Source: Desulfobacterales bacterium (GTDB lineage: Bacteria; Desulfobacterota; Desulfobacteria; Desulfobacterales; C00003060). Taken from it: a stretch of DNA of 36,388 nucleotides. The stretch spans positions 1 to 36,388 of the forward strand of contig JAUWXJ010000003.1 of the NCBI GenBank assembly GCA_030616425.1, in the 5' to 3' direction. The position numbers and the translations under genes are program-made. Below are positions 7,609-15,398 of the stretch, in pieces. Numbering within the stretch: position 1 is the first letter of the stretch; the number at the start of each line of letters is the position of its first letter. The notes beneath the pieces are model-generated. The model saw only the letters and a program-made list of their open reading frames with translations, had not been told where the DNA came from and made no database searches.

Positions 7609-9045
7609 CTACCCGAAAATTAAGTTCTTATCAACCACATTCTTGTCAGCAATAGTGACCTGGCTGTCAGAGCGATTCGCAATCACCACCTTACCTTTGA
7701 TCGCAACCCCTTTTCCAAATACAACATCTCCTTCAACTTCAAGGGACACACATTCAAGCAAGGACGGAGGCCCGTGTGGGAAGCGAGTTGTGAGTTGGTC
7801 GATTTTCTTGTAGTACTTGCTGTTAAGGCTCAAGACGATAGTACCGAGCCGTCTCTTGGGATTTTGGATCACGAAGTAATCATCTGTGAGCACGTAGCAG
7901 TCGGACCAGAGGGCAAGAAGGTCATGGCATTTCTTGACAGGGGCAAACCGCGTTCTTGGTACGCGAATAGCCGTGGCACCGTCAAATACGGAAATGGCCG
8001 ATCCCATCGCAGTCTCCACCTGGTAGACACGAGGGGTTGACTCATCTCTGGGGTCTACCGTCTTGGGGTTTCTGATCATGGGGAGGTGAATCACATTGTG
8101 ATGGGCGTCAAGCAGCTCGTCCAAGGCCAAGAGGTTCACCCAGATTGTGTTAGTGTTAAAATATCTGTAGATATTGATGTCCTGGAATTCCTCAATCTCA
8201 TCTTCAGGACATTGAGCTATTTCTCGCAGGGTCAAACGACCGTTTTTGAGGCGCGCTATATGCCCGCCCTTGCTGTCTGCCTCGGTTCGATCTGCTACCT
8301 CCATCATGAAAGGAAAGTTGTTCTGAGCAAAATAGCCAAGGATGGTCTCGTCGACGACCGCACCCAAGTTATCCGAATTTGAGATGAAAGCAAAGCGGAT
8401 GCCGGCACCAAGAAGTTGTTTAAGCACTCCAGAGGTTACAAGCGCTGTGTAGATATCACCATGACCGGGCGGGTTCCATTCCATGTCGGGGTTGGCGGGC
8501 CAGGCAGCAGGGGTCAGCCCGTCCTGGATAACCTTTGGGAATTTGTGCTGCAAGAAAGCCAGGGGGGCCCCTGTGTGGAGCTCTTTATAGGAAGAAAGGG
8601 CCTCCTTGGTATCAGCCTCTGTGTTGAAGCTATTCATTAGCACAATGGGAACCTTGACACCGCGCTTTTCCCTGTAAGAGAGGATTTGCCTGGCGATAAT
8701 ATCCAGGAAGGTAAGCCCGTTTTTGGCCTCCAGGAGCGACTTGGTCCGGGACAGGCCCATGCTTGTCCCAAGGCCACCGTTGAGCTTAATGACTACTAAC
8801 TCTTCAAGGGCTGCTCGTCCTGCTTCTGTCAGTCTGGAGAGTTCTTCAGCGTCAGCGATTTCGTTCTCTTGGACCGGGTCGATCTCTCTTCTTGTGATTA
8901 AGCCGGTTTCACCTTGCACCAAGAGGGTATAGTAGTGCCTGAAAGTATCAATCACCATGGGCGGAAGACCGTTTTTTTTCATCTTTTCAGCAAAGAGCTG
9001 AAACTGTATGGCGATTTTCTCTTCCAATCGATTGGCTTTGTTCAC
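7609..9045 (-). CDS. UTP-glucose-1-phosphate uridylyltransferase, eukaryotic (UDPGP) type
   Basis: A 478-residue cytosolic enzyme making UDP-glucose from UTP and glucose-1-phosphate for polysaccharide and glycoconjugate synthesis. The nucleotide-binding loop LNGGLGTSMG is at 88-97, followed by SRTKSLLE with the expected lysine at 102. NSDNLGA supplies the metal/nucleotide aspartate and GGHIARLKNGRLTLREIAQ the conserved central strand. A left-handed beta-helix-like C-terminus (residues 430-478, VVFGKGVAIKGKVVIANR) closes the protein. Length and motifs fit UGP2-like enzymes, not the bacterial GalU family. It lies 39 bases downstream of the Yip1-like gene and precedes the DUF5989 gene on the same strand, so a shared transcript is likely. 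Substrate specificity for glucose-1-phosphate rather than another sugar is inferred from the family. Confidence 0.92.
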   Translation of the reverse strand: MNKANRLEEKIAIQFQLFAEKMKKNGLPPMVIDTFRHYYTLLVQGETGLITRREIDPVQENEIADAEELSRLTEAGRAALEELVVIKLNGGLGTSMGLSRTKSLLEAKNGLTFLDIIARQILSYREKRGVKVPIVLMNSFNTEADTKEALSSYKELHTGAPLAFLQHKFPKVIQDGLTPAAWPANPDMEWNPPGHGDIYTALVTSGVLKQLLGAGIRFAFISNSDNLGAVVDETILGYFAQNNFPFMMEVADRTEADSKGGHIARLKNGRLTLREIAQCPEDEIEEFQDINIYRYFNTNTIWVNLLALDELLDAHHNVIHLPMIRNPKTVDPRDESTPRVYQVETAMGSAISVFDGATAIRVPRTRFAPVKKCHDLLALWSDCYVLTDDYFVIQNPKRRLGTIVLSLNSKYYKKIDQLTTRFPHGPPSLLECVSLEVEGDVVFGKGVAIKGKVVIANRSDSQVTIADKNVVDKNLIFG

Positions 9046-9084
9046 AGTGGTTGGTTTCGTGTCTCAGGGGGCGATGGTTGGCGC

Positions 9085-9636
9085 CTAGCCGCCCAGGACA
9101 TGGAACACTACCTGCCCCAACACGATATACGTGATAATTGTCATAACGATAGCCAACGTGGCTTGGGAGACTCTGATTGAAAACGCATAACTGAGACCCC
9201 AGACAATCAGATAAAGCCGATAAAACTCAAAGAGAAGGCCCACCATGGGAATCCATGTGACCAGGTTCACGGCGGCTGCATAGGCGTTTACCCTGAAGGC
9301 TGCCTCATAGGTTCCTGATGCTTTGAAAAACCTTGTGATGAAAAGAAAGAGAATGCCTGCTGTCAGAAAAGGCATCGCTATGCCGTATGTCAGGTTCCGG
9401 ACGACGATGGTTTGATCCCTAACAGACAGGCCGACAAACAGGGTATGGACAAGGACACAGCAGACGAGGAAGAGGGCCGGATTTCGCAACCCTCCTTCTG
9501 TTCTCATCCTTTTGTAGAAAAGTCTCGGCGAAAGCAAAACCGCCTTTGCAATACTAAAAAGGCTGCCCAGAAAATTTCTCGGCACAAAATCGTATTGAGC
9601 ATCTTGCTCTTGGGATGTTGCTGGGTCCGCCATCAT
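9085..9636 (-). CDS. Yip1-domain inner-membrane protein
   Basis: A 183-residue polytopic membrane protein. A polar N-terminus (1-35) leads into a short amphipathic segment with LSPRLFYKRMRTEGGLRNP, characteristic of bacterial Yip1-family proteins. About five hydrophobic helices follow, at roughly 55-72, 80-103, 115-135, 138-158 and 160-182. The function of bacterial members is not known; they are thought to act in membrane organisation. Its start overlaps the MBL hydrolase stop by 4 bases (ATGA type), so the two are translationally coupled. The UGP gene follows after 39 bases. Confidence 0.8.
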   Translation of the reverse strand: MMADPATSQEQDAQYDFVPRNFLGSLFSIAKAVLLSPRLFYKRMRTEGGLRNPALFLVCCVLVHTLFVGLSVRDQTIVVRNLTYGIAMPFLTAGILFLFITRFFKASGTYEAAFRVNAYAAAVNLVTWIPMVGLLFEFYRLYLIVWGLSYAFSIRVSQATLAIVMTIITYIVLGQVVFHVLGG

Positions 9637-10280
9637 GTGAGTTCAAAGTCGGTAATGTATGGATTGTGCTTTTTCTCAAGTGCAATGGTGGAAGTCGGGC
9701 TTCCTCCATAGTCGTGGCCTGGCCAGATGATCGTGTCATCGGGAAGGGGAAGTATTTTCTCTTTAATAGATGTGAGCAAGGTTTCCAGGGAGCCCCCGGG
9801 CAAATCGGTCCTTCCGACCGCTCCCACAAAAAGTGTGTCTCCAGTGAAAAGGTTATTTTCCACATAAAGGCAGATGCCGCCGGGGCTATGGCCAGGTGTA
9901 TGGAGCACGGCCAGCTCTTTCTCTCCAAAAGGGATGGTATCCCCATCGTTTAAGAGGACATCTGCTGGGGGAGATGGTGTAAACCCCATCTGGATGGCCA
10001 TGGATTCTCCCTGAGGTGTGTTGAACAGGCGATCGTCCTGCGCATGCATATAGATTTTTACCCCGGACTGTTCTTTGATCTTGCGGTTTCCGCAGGTATG
10101 ATCAGGGTGACCGTGGGTGTTTACCACTGATTCAACGGAAAGGCCCGACGCACGGGCGGTTTCAAGGATCAGTTCTTCGTCTCCTGCTGGATCGATTAGC
10201 AGCCCCTTGTGCGTCTCTTCGCACCCGAGGACATAGCAGAATACCTCCATAAAACCGACCTTTATCTGTTTGATAATCAT
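9633..10280 (-). CDS. MBL-fold metallohydrolase (glyoxalase II-like)
   Basis: A 215-residue cytosolic protein of the metallo-beta-lactamase superfamily. The metal-binding motif THGHPDH gives H56, H58, D60 and H61. Later ligands are H in HTPGHSPGG, D in FTGDTLF and H in WPGHDYG. The arrangement and FTGDTLFVGAVGRTDLPGG fit the glyoxalase II/YcbL-like hydroxyacylglutathione hydrolase group, which uses two metal ions to hydrolyse thioesters. It is shorter than classical GloB and lacks its C-terminal glutathione-binding domain, so the true thioester is unknown. It sits 42 bases downstream of ilvE and overlaps the Yip1-like gene by 4 bases. Confidence 0.88.
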   Translation of the reverse strand: MIIKQIKVGFMEVFCYVLGCEETHKGLLIDPAGDEELILETARASGLSVESVVNTHGHPDHTCGNRKIKEQSGVKIYMHAQDDRLFNTPQGESMAIQMGFTPSPPADVLLNDGDTIPFGEKELAVLHTPGHSPGGICLYVENNLFTGDTLFVGAVGRTDLPGGSLETLLTSIKEKILPLPDDTIIWPGHDYGGSPTSTIALEKKHNPYITDFELT

Positions 10281-10322
10281 CGTAATAGGTCCTGATTCGG
10301 GGTAACGAATCCGCTATATCTT

Positions 10323-11393
10323 CTATTCCTCTTCAACCGGCTCGATCCAGCCAAAGGGATCTTCGGCTCGACCGTATTGGATATCGGTTATTGCGTCATA
10401 AAATCTCTTGGCCATGAGGCCGACCCTGCCATCTCCGACGGTCAGCACGTCGTCATGCCAGGCGAGATGGCTCACAGGGGAGATAACTGCAGCTGTGCCA
10501 GAGCCGAAGATCTCTTGAAGAGAGTCATCCTTATGGGCTTCTATCAGCTCATCAATCGTGATAGGGCGTTCGGCTATTGGGATGTTCCAGTGCTTGGCAA
10601 GGGTCAGAACAGAGTCGCGTGTAATCCCAGGCAATATGCTTCCCCCTAGAGGTGGCGTGACAATCTCTCCGCTGATAACAAACACGATATTCATGGTACC
10701 CACTTCTTCGATATGGCGGTGCTCAATCGCGTCAAGCCAGAGCACCTGGGTGTACCCCGCCTTCTTTGCCACCTCGGCTCCATACAGGCTGGCTGCATAG
10801 TTGGCCGCGGTCTTGGCCTCGCCCAGGCCGCCGCGCACAGTCCGTACATACTTGTCCGTAACCCAGATACTCACCGGATTGAATCCCTCCGGGTAGTAGG
10901 CACTGACTGGCGACAAGATAATGAAGAGACGATAAGTATTGGAAGGGCGCACGCCGAGATAATGGTCGGTGGCAATAATGGTGGGGCGAATATACAGAGA
11001 GGTCTCGGGGGCCCTCGGGATCCATTCCTTGTCCACGGAGATGAGCTTCTTGATAGCATACAGGAGAAAGGCTTCATCAATTTCCGGGATGCACACAAAG
11101 CTTGCCGATCGATTGAACCTGGCCATGTTACGGTCCGGGCGAAACAGCTGAATCTTTCCACTGCCGGTCCGGTATGCCTTCAGCCCTTCAAAGATGGCCT
11201 GACCATAGTGTAGAACCATGGTAGCCGGGTCCATAACGATCGGTGCATAAGGCTCTATACGGGCGTTGTACCACCCCTGCCGCGGGTTGTAGTCCATGTT
11301 GAACATGTGATCGGTGAATATTTGCCCAAACCCTAATTTCGAATCATCTGGAAGCTCCTTACGGGTCTTAGTTTCGGTGATTTTCAGGTCCAT
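10323..11393 (-). CDS. ilvE: Branched-chain amino acid aminotransferase
   Basis: A 356-residue PLP-dependent class IV aminotransferase that interconverts leucine, isoleucine and valine with their 2-oxo acids, using glutamate/2-oxoglutarate. It is of the longer, eukaryote-like BCAT subtype. The Schiff-base lysine is K194 in GGLGEAKTAANYAASLYGA. LWLDAIEHRHIEEVGTMN and GSILPGITRDSVL provide the PLP phosphate and substrate-side motifs. The N-terminal domain shows HYGQAIFEGLKAYR and FRPDRNMARFNRSA. The length is normal for the family. It is the first gene of a minus-strand run with the MBL hydrolase, Yip1 and UGP genes. No obvious leucine-responsive attenuator was seen upstream; the 177-base gap to the DUF296 gene holds a GC hairpin repeat instead. 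Confidence 0.96.
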   Translation of the reverse strand: MDLKITETKTRKELPDDSKLGFGQIFTDHMFNMDYNPRQGWYNARIEPYAPIVMDPATMVLHYGQAIFEGLKAYRTGSGKIQLFRPDRNMARFNRSASFVCIPEIDEAFLLYAIKKLISVDKEWIPRAPETSLYIRPTIIATDHYLGVRPSNTYRLFIILSPVSAYYPEGFNPVSIWVTDKYVRTVRGGLGEAKTAANYAASLYGAEVAKKAGYTQVLWLDAIEHRHIEEVGTMNIVFVISGEIVTPPLGGSILPGITRDSVLTLAKHWNIPIAERPITIDELIEAHKDDSLQEIFGSGTAAVISPVSHLAWHDDVLTVGDGRVGLMAKRFYDAITDIQYGRAEDPFGWIEPVEEE

Positions 11394-11412
11394 CTTAGCA
11401 TTCCTTCCTTAC

Positions 11413-11488
11413 TGACCGGCTCGCTTCCCGCGCACGAAGTGCTGCCGTAAGACAGGACGCCCGTCCTTCAGGGCGGGGAGGCTTCACA
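11413..11488 (+). repeat. Hairpin repeat, copy B
   Basis: It begins TGACCGGC and contains the stem CCCGTCC, loop TTCA, GGGCGGG. Positions 11471-11488 are identical to the 18-base right block of copy A at 3907-3924. Between the common ends the two copies differ in length. This fits a short mobile or REP-like element located between ilvE and the DUF296 gene. Confidence 0.7.
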
Positions 11489-11570
11489 TGTTGCTTCTTT
11501 TGATCCCCTATCGAGACTCGCCGGAAAAAGCTATCTGAGTGAGCTTGGTGAATAGATTGAGCCGTTCGTG

Positions 11571-12008
11571 TCACAGCCTCCATAATGGAAGCCCTGTTGT
11601 GTCGTCGTATTCTCTTTCCAGGGGCTTACCCAAAAGTTCCTGGATGTATATCTCTCCTGCATAGACCACGGTTTCAGAAAAGATGTGCCCACCTATGGTC
11701 TGGCCATCTATATCGGCAAGCACGGCATGGGCATGCACAGCAACTTTTCCATCTTTGAGAGATACGTTACCAGTGCAATGGACGATTTCAAGCGGCTCCT
11801 CTTTTTTGAAAGTTACATATACCTGCTGATTCTGGTCGTAGGATCCCAGCGTTGCCGACATAACAGACCCTATGATAGAAAAGACCCCGGTTTGAATCGA
11901 GTTTTGCGCGCAGAACTCTTCTATGGTCTTAAGAAGATCCTTGCCGTGTGGCAGCCTTCCCAGGATGGAGCGGCCTCTTTCGAAAACCGAATGGGTTATC
12001 GTCTCCAT
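11571..12008 (-). CDS. PPC/DUF296-domain protein
   Basis: A 145-residue single-domain protein of the DUF296/PPC family. It shows FERGRSILGRLPHGKDLLKTIEEFC at the start, GVFSIIGSVMSATLGSYD in the centre and VHAHAVLADIDGQTIGGH, which carries the conserved histidines. The family folds as a trimeric beta barrel. Bacterial members are of unknown function, although plant relatives with AT-hooks bind DNA. No AT-hook is present. The protein is probably cytosolic. It stands upstream of ilvE on the same strand, separated by 177 bases with a hairpin repeat, so co-transcription is uncertain. The ATG at 12008 gives the normal family length. Confidence 0.85.
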   Translation of the reverse strand: METITHSVFERGRSILGRLPHGKDLLKTIEEFCAQNSIQTGVFSIIGSVMSATLGSYDQNQQVYVTFKKEEPLEIVHCTGNVSLKDGKVAVHAHAVLADIDGQTIGGHIFSETVVYAGEIYIQELLGKPLEREYDDTTGLPLWRL

Positions 12009-12328
12009 ACAAGCACCTTTCTCGTGTGCATATTTGACGCCTACGAATTAGGATACAAAGTTAGGAAAGTTACGTGCCTAAAGCCAAATAGCACATTTTG
12101 CTGCGATATACAACTGTTTGATTTTATTAGCGACAATTCTGGAAGAATACCCATATCTTGCCGTAAAGAGGCACCCCGCTATCTCCATATCTAATCTTGG
12201 CAAGCTTGTAACTAAAACTAGTTGCTATTTTTGTACGATCATTATAAGCTCTAGCCACACACCAAAAACATTCTAAAGATGTATATCATTGATGATGTTT
12301 TAGAGGTTCTTAAACAGGAGGGAATGTT
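12009..12328. other. Divergent intergenic region between the DUF296 gene and hicB-like gene
   Basis: This 320-base stretch should hold promoters for both flanking genes. It contains a minus-strand 36-codon ORF (12078-12188) that I cannot support as a gene. A 17-codon ORF ends overlapping the hicB-like start (ATGTTATGA), but no HicA-like sequence is present. No clear sigma-70 pair stands out. Confidence 0.4.
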
Positions 12329-12664
12329 ATGAAAGATATGATGCGTTACAAAGGATATTATGGCTCGGTTCACTATAGTGATGAAGATCGCGTCTTTCAT
12401 GGCAAGATAGAATTTGTTCGGAGTCTTGTTAGCTATGAAGGCAGTGATGTGAAAAGTTTACGCAAGGTGTTTGAAGAGGCGGTAGACGATTATTTAGAAC
12501 TCTGCGCCAAAGAAAAAAGAAAACCGGAAAAACCTTTCAAGGGTAGCTTCAATGTTCGTACAGGAAGTGACCTCCATCGTAAAGCAGCATTATTCGCCAA
12601 GGCTAAAGGCATTAACCTCAATAAAGTTGTAACTGAAGCGCTTGAAAAATATTTGTCTGTATAA
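12329..12664 (+). CDS. HicB-family antitoxin-like protein, orphan
   Basis: A 111-residue protein with the HicB pattern. The N-terminal partial RNase-H-like fold reads YYGSVHYSDEDRVFHGKIEFVRSLVSYEG, then SLRKVFEEAVDDYLELC. A C-terminal ribbon-helix-helix-like segment (residues about 75-108, SFNVRTGSDLHRKAALFAKAKGINLNKVVTEALEKYL) would bind DNA. In typical loci a small HicA mRNA-interferase lies directly beside it. Here neither the 320 bases upstream nor the 460 downstream encodes a HicA-like double-stranded-RNA-binding protein. It is therefore either an orphan regulator or a survivor of a lost toxin-antitoxin pair. A strong GGAGGG precedes the ATG. Confidence 0.85.
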   Translation: MKDMMRYKGYYGSVHYSDEDRVFHGKIEFVRSLVSYEGSDVKSLRKVFEEAVDDYLELCAKEKRKPEKPFKGSFNVRTGSDLHRKAALFAKAKGINLNKVVTEALEKYLSV

Positions 12665-12755
12665 TTTACTGCTCTTGGCCAATTACAACATGATCCCGTG
12701 ACTGCTAATCGGGTAGCCGGGGGTATTTCTCTCCCAGCCCCCGCACCACTTGGCA

Positions 12756-12769
12756 TCCGCCTAGGCGGA
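12756..12769. repeat. Perfect palindrome TCCGCCTAGGCGGA
   Basis: A 14-bp perfect palindrome. A close relative with one extra central base is at 14650-14666. Both copies are followed by C-C-A and lie in intergenic DNA, so they may belong to a REP-like palindrome family in this genome. Confidence 0.65.
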
Positions 12770-12946
12770 CCAGGCGGTTCACAGAGCCTATCGGGCGGTA
12801 GCCGGATACAGATTGAAATTGAAAATGATATATTAGATTTCAAATAGGTGAAAAAGCAACCAGGGAAAGCAATCAGGGCGTTGGAATGAGCAAATGTCAA
12901 GATTTCACCAGCGTCCCCTATGTCCTAAAATTTGGCATAACAAGCG

Positions 12947-13000
12947 TGTGGACACAGACCGTGGGACTATGTGGACAGGGGGAAGCATTGAATGTGGACA
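12947..13000 (+). repeat. Three TGTGGACA direct repeats at 23-bp spacing
   Basis: TGTGGACA occurs at 12947-12954, 12970-12977 and 12993-13000, with starts exactly 23 bases apart. The first and third copies extend to TGTGGACACAG. The motif resembles a DnaA-box core (TGTGGATAA). The regular phasing of about two helical turns suggests an iteron-like protein-binding array. An A+T-rich tract follows. Confidence 0.6.
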
Positions 13001-13124
13001 CAGTAGGGATTGGGACGTACATAAATATATAACCAACTTCTCCTGAGCCCCACTTATTTATAAATTTATGAACATCCCCATTATTTCCCATATAATGTAG
13101 ATAATAACAGGAAGGGATAAAGGA

Positions 13125-13814
13125 ATGGCACAAGCATATGGAAAATATGTAGGAATACTGGGGGATCCGGCCTGCCGCTCGGGTTGGCAGGCAAACTTTC
13201 CACGGATGGCCGAGCTTTTGTGGGAGACGTACCGGCCATCACACGTATTTGTACCTGGAGATGTGTCCGCATACGGCACACCGGCCCAACACGAAGAGAT
13301 ATTACAGCATTGCCAGAAGCATCCTTGGGAGTGGTTGGTTGCAATGGGTGACCACGACCGGCCGGTTCATATCTTCGACCGATACTGGGGCCCGCCCCAC
13401 AAGGTGACCGACCTGGGCCGCTGGCGATTTATCGGTGTTGACACCTCGGATCGGATTTTTTCTGCAGAAGAAGCGCTCTGGCTGCAGGAACAAATCAAGG
13501 ATAACAGCATTATCTATACCCACCTCCCACCGGAGATGACGGGTTGGAAGTTCCATTCACTTTACTCGGACTGTACCGCCCGTTTCTTTGCGGTGCTGGA
13601 CGATTTTCACGATCAGATACACGCCTGCTTCTTCGGCCATATACATTCATACGACCGTAAAGAGTACCAAGGAATACCCCTCATCGTGACTGGTGCTGGC
13701 GGTGCTGAGGCTCGTGGGTTGGGAGAGGATGGATACGAAGGAAGGCGCCCGTTCCAAGCGATGGCCTTTGACACGACCACTGGCGAGATTCATCTACTGG
13801 AGAATACAGAGTGA
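13125..13814 (+). CDS. Calcineurin-like metallophosphoesterase
   Basis: A 229-residue cytosolic protein of the metallophosphoesterase superfamily. It shows GDVSAYG (GD at 45-46), GDHDRP (75-78, in place of the usual GNHD/E), YTHLPP with a metal-ligand histidine, and GHIHSYDRKEYQG with the paired histidines. The usual first motif DxH is replaced by GDPACRSGW, so one metal ligand or its spacing is altered. The enzyme may be divergent. The substrate is unknown; relatives act on phosphodiesters, nucleotides or phosphoproteins. The ATG at 13125 is preceded by GGAAGGG at acceptable distance. It converges on the yqgE gene, 25 bases away. Confidence 0.85.
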   Translation: MAQAYGKYVGILGDPACRSGWQANFPRMAELLWETYRPSHVFVPGDVSAYGTPAQHEEILQHCQKHPWEWLVAMGDHDRPVHIFDRYWGPPHKVTDLGRWRFIGVDTSDRIFSAEEALWLQEQIKDNSIIYTHLPPEMTGWKFHSLYSDCTARFFAVLDDFHDQIHACFFGHIHSYDRKEYQGIPLIVTGAGGAEARGLGEDGYEGRRPFQAMAFDTTTGEIHLLENTE

Positions 13815-13839
13815 ACCGTACCCCGGAGGCCCTTCGGCA

Positions 13840-14415
13840 TCAGGCATGGCCAGCTGCCTCCGAGAAAAGTTTTAGATTGACCCCCATGAGTCTGGCGGCC
13901 TCCTCCCATCGCTTCTCCACAGGGGTTTCAAACAGTACAGTTTCATTGGCAGGGCAAGTCAGCCAGGCATTCTCCTTGATCTCGGATTCCAACTGGCCAG
14001 GGCTCCACGCCGCACACCCCAACGCTATAATAAAGGACTCAGGCCCTTCCCCTTTGGCAAGGCTCTCCAAAAGGTCCTTTGAATTGCTCAGGGCAACCGA
14101 GGAGTTCACCGGGCTGCATGCTTCCCAGCCAAACGGGGGACCGTGCAAGATAAAAACCTGGCTCGGGTCCACAGGTCCTCCCAAGTAAATCGGAAGGGAA
14201 TCCGCCTTGGGAACGGATTTCAGTTTCAACTCCTTGAACACAGCCTCCATGGTCAATTCCGGGTGGACCCGGTTGATCACCAGACCCATGGCCCCCCCTG
14301 GGGTATGTGCACACATATAGGTCACAGTCTGGGAAAAATTTGGATCAGCAAGGCTCGGCACTGCAATTAGAAAGTGTTCGTTGAGAGATGCTTGGAATTC
14401 CTCTTCTTGAGTCAT
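13840..14415 (-). CDS. yqgE: YqgE/AlgH family protein (UPF0301)
   Basis: A 191-residue protein of the YqgE/AlgH family. It has FLIAVPSLADPNFSQTVTYMCAH, GAMGLVINR, the PIYLGGPVDPSQVFILH motif and GCAAWSPGQLESEIKENAWL, the full conserved set. The molecular function is unclear; AlgH was first linked to alginate regulation. The frame is open to 14460, but I chose the ATG at 14415 because GGAGG lies four bases upstream, and the extra 15 residues are not family-like. The gene converges with the metallophosphoesterase. The 290 bases upstream contain a palindrome and no gene. Confidence 0.9.
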   Translation of the reverse strand: MTQEEEFQASLNEHFLIAVPSLADPNFSQTVTYMCAHTPGGAMGLVINRVHPELTMEAVFKELKLKSVPKADSLPIYLGGPVDPSQVFILHGPPFGWEACSPVNSSVALSNSKDLLESLAKGEGPESFIIALGCAAWSPGQLESEIKENAWLTCPANETVLFETPVEKRWEEAARLMGVNLKLFSEAAGHA

Positions 14416-14649
14416 TTCTCCTCCAGGAGCTCCTTTCTTCGTGATACATAGAAAGGTCAAAATTGTTCTAGGAACCTGTCAGAAAACTCGGAAATGAGCG
14501 ACTTTTACCGTTTTTGCGAAAGTCTCTTAGCGAAGCAGAGCGTGAAAAATTTGTAACTGTTTGAGGCGGTTAGCCGAGTTAGCGCATGGGTTGCGGCTGA
14601 CGCCTTGAACAGAGGCACTACGTGCTGCAATTTGAGCGAAGCGAGCTTA

Positions 14650-14666
14650 GTCCGCCTCAGGCGGAC
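14650..14666. repeat. Near-perfect palindrome GTCCGCCTCAGGCGGAC
   Basis: The 8-bp arms are separated by a single C. It is related to the 14-bp palindrome at 12756-12769 and likewise lies in a spacer. Just upstream is a G/C-rich run with a GAGCGAAGCGAGC motif. Confidence 0.65.
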
Positions 14667-14748
14667 CAAAATGGTCAAACAAACGAGGAAAAAGGGTTTG
14701 AAACCAGTTCCACAAAGACTTGAGAAAAGAACGCATCCGTTGAGCGAA

Positions 14749-15042
14749 CTAACCTTTTAACATGCCTTGAAGCTTTTCTTTTTCTTCCAACTCAACGCCG
14801 CTATCCTCAATGACTCCATGTGTCTCAAGGTAGAGTAACAAAAGTTTCGACGCGCGTTGGTGGTCACTGAATACATGGGCTATGCTTGCAAGACTATATT
14901 GGCTAACCTCTTCGTCCAAGAACCGGTCTATCCAGTATTCCAAGGCCTTACCCTCTTTCCGAGGGTGTTCCCCCAGAACAATGGGCTTCTTATAAGCAAA
15001 CCGAATCTGCGCTAACAGCTTATCTTTCTTTGCGTCTGCCAC
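14749..15042 (-). CDS. Small hypothetical protein
   Basis: A 97-residue protein that I do not recognise. It starts at a GTG (15042), has a lysine-rich beginning, then IRFAYKKPIVLGEHPRKEGKALEYWIDRFLDEEV. Mostly helical, acidic sequence follows, with SLASIAHVFSDHQRASKLLLLYLETHG and a charged tail. No signal peptide, cysteine cluster or membrane segment is visible. The composition is coding-like and the third-position bias resembles neighbours, so a real cytosolic protein is likely. No function can be proposed. It is flanked on both sides by repeat-rich spacers. Confidence 0.6.
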   Translation of the reverse strand: MADAKKDKLLAQIRFAYKKPIVLGEHPRKEGKALEYWIDRFLDEEVSQYSLASIAHVFSDHQRASKLLLLYLETHGVIEDSGVELEEKEKLQGMLKG

Positions 15043-15056
15043 AATCTTTGCGGTCC

Positions 15057-15313
15057 TTTGAAGATCCCTGCAGCAAGACTTCGGCGAACTCCCTTCGGTC
15101 TGAGCTCAGGGTCGAAGACAGTCGAGTCGCTGCGGGGAATGCGCTCGCTTTTGCGGTTCAACCCTTACCTTTACACAAGGCCTTCCGAATTTCGGTCAAC
15201 TACAGAGCTTCTCATACACCATTTACCAACTCAGGTCAACTCCTCGCTGTTTTGAAGATCCCTACAGTCCCGATAAAATCGGGACAGGGAATGCGCTCGC
15301 TTTTGCGGTTCAA
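15057..15313 (+). repeat. Imperfect direct repeat upstream of hisF
   Basis: Two units start with TTTGAAGATCCCT (15057-15069 and 15251-15263). Both end with an identical 27-base block (15135-15161 and 15287-15313). The internal parts differ in length. The second unit contains a perfect 8-bp-arm hairpin, GTCCCGAT (15267-15274), AAA, ATCGGGAC. This 356-base spacer otherwise shows no gene. The units may be copies of a dispersed intergenic repeat. Confidence 0.75.
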
Positions 15314-15398
15314 TGCAACAATCATACTCTCTTGACCTCGCAGCCCGATTGGTCTAATAGAGTTCAGCAACAGAAATTTTCCATAAAGGAGAGAGATC

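Larger units (their letters stand above)
12665..13124. other. Palindrome- and repeat-rich intergenic region
   Basis: No gene is supported. The region holds a G/C stem just after the hicB-like gene (GGGGG at 12719-12723, CCCCC at 12738-12742), a perfect 14-bp palindrome at 12756-12769, three regularly spaced TGTGGACA repeats at 12947-13000, and an A+T-rich tract at 13019-13075. The metallophosphoesterase promoter is probably in the last part. Confidence 0.5.

Noticed and set aside
12078..12188. 36-codon minus-strand ORF upstream of the DUF296 gene
   Set aside because: Too short, no clear RBS, not recognised.
12277..12330. 17-codon ORF overlapping the hicB-like start, considered as a HicA remnant
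   Set aside because: The residues do not resemble the end of HicA, and it closes upstream after a few codons.
12665..12900. Possible relic of a group II intron 3' region
   Set aside because: A few G/C-rich phrases looked familiar, but no domain V or reverse-transcriptase sequence is present.
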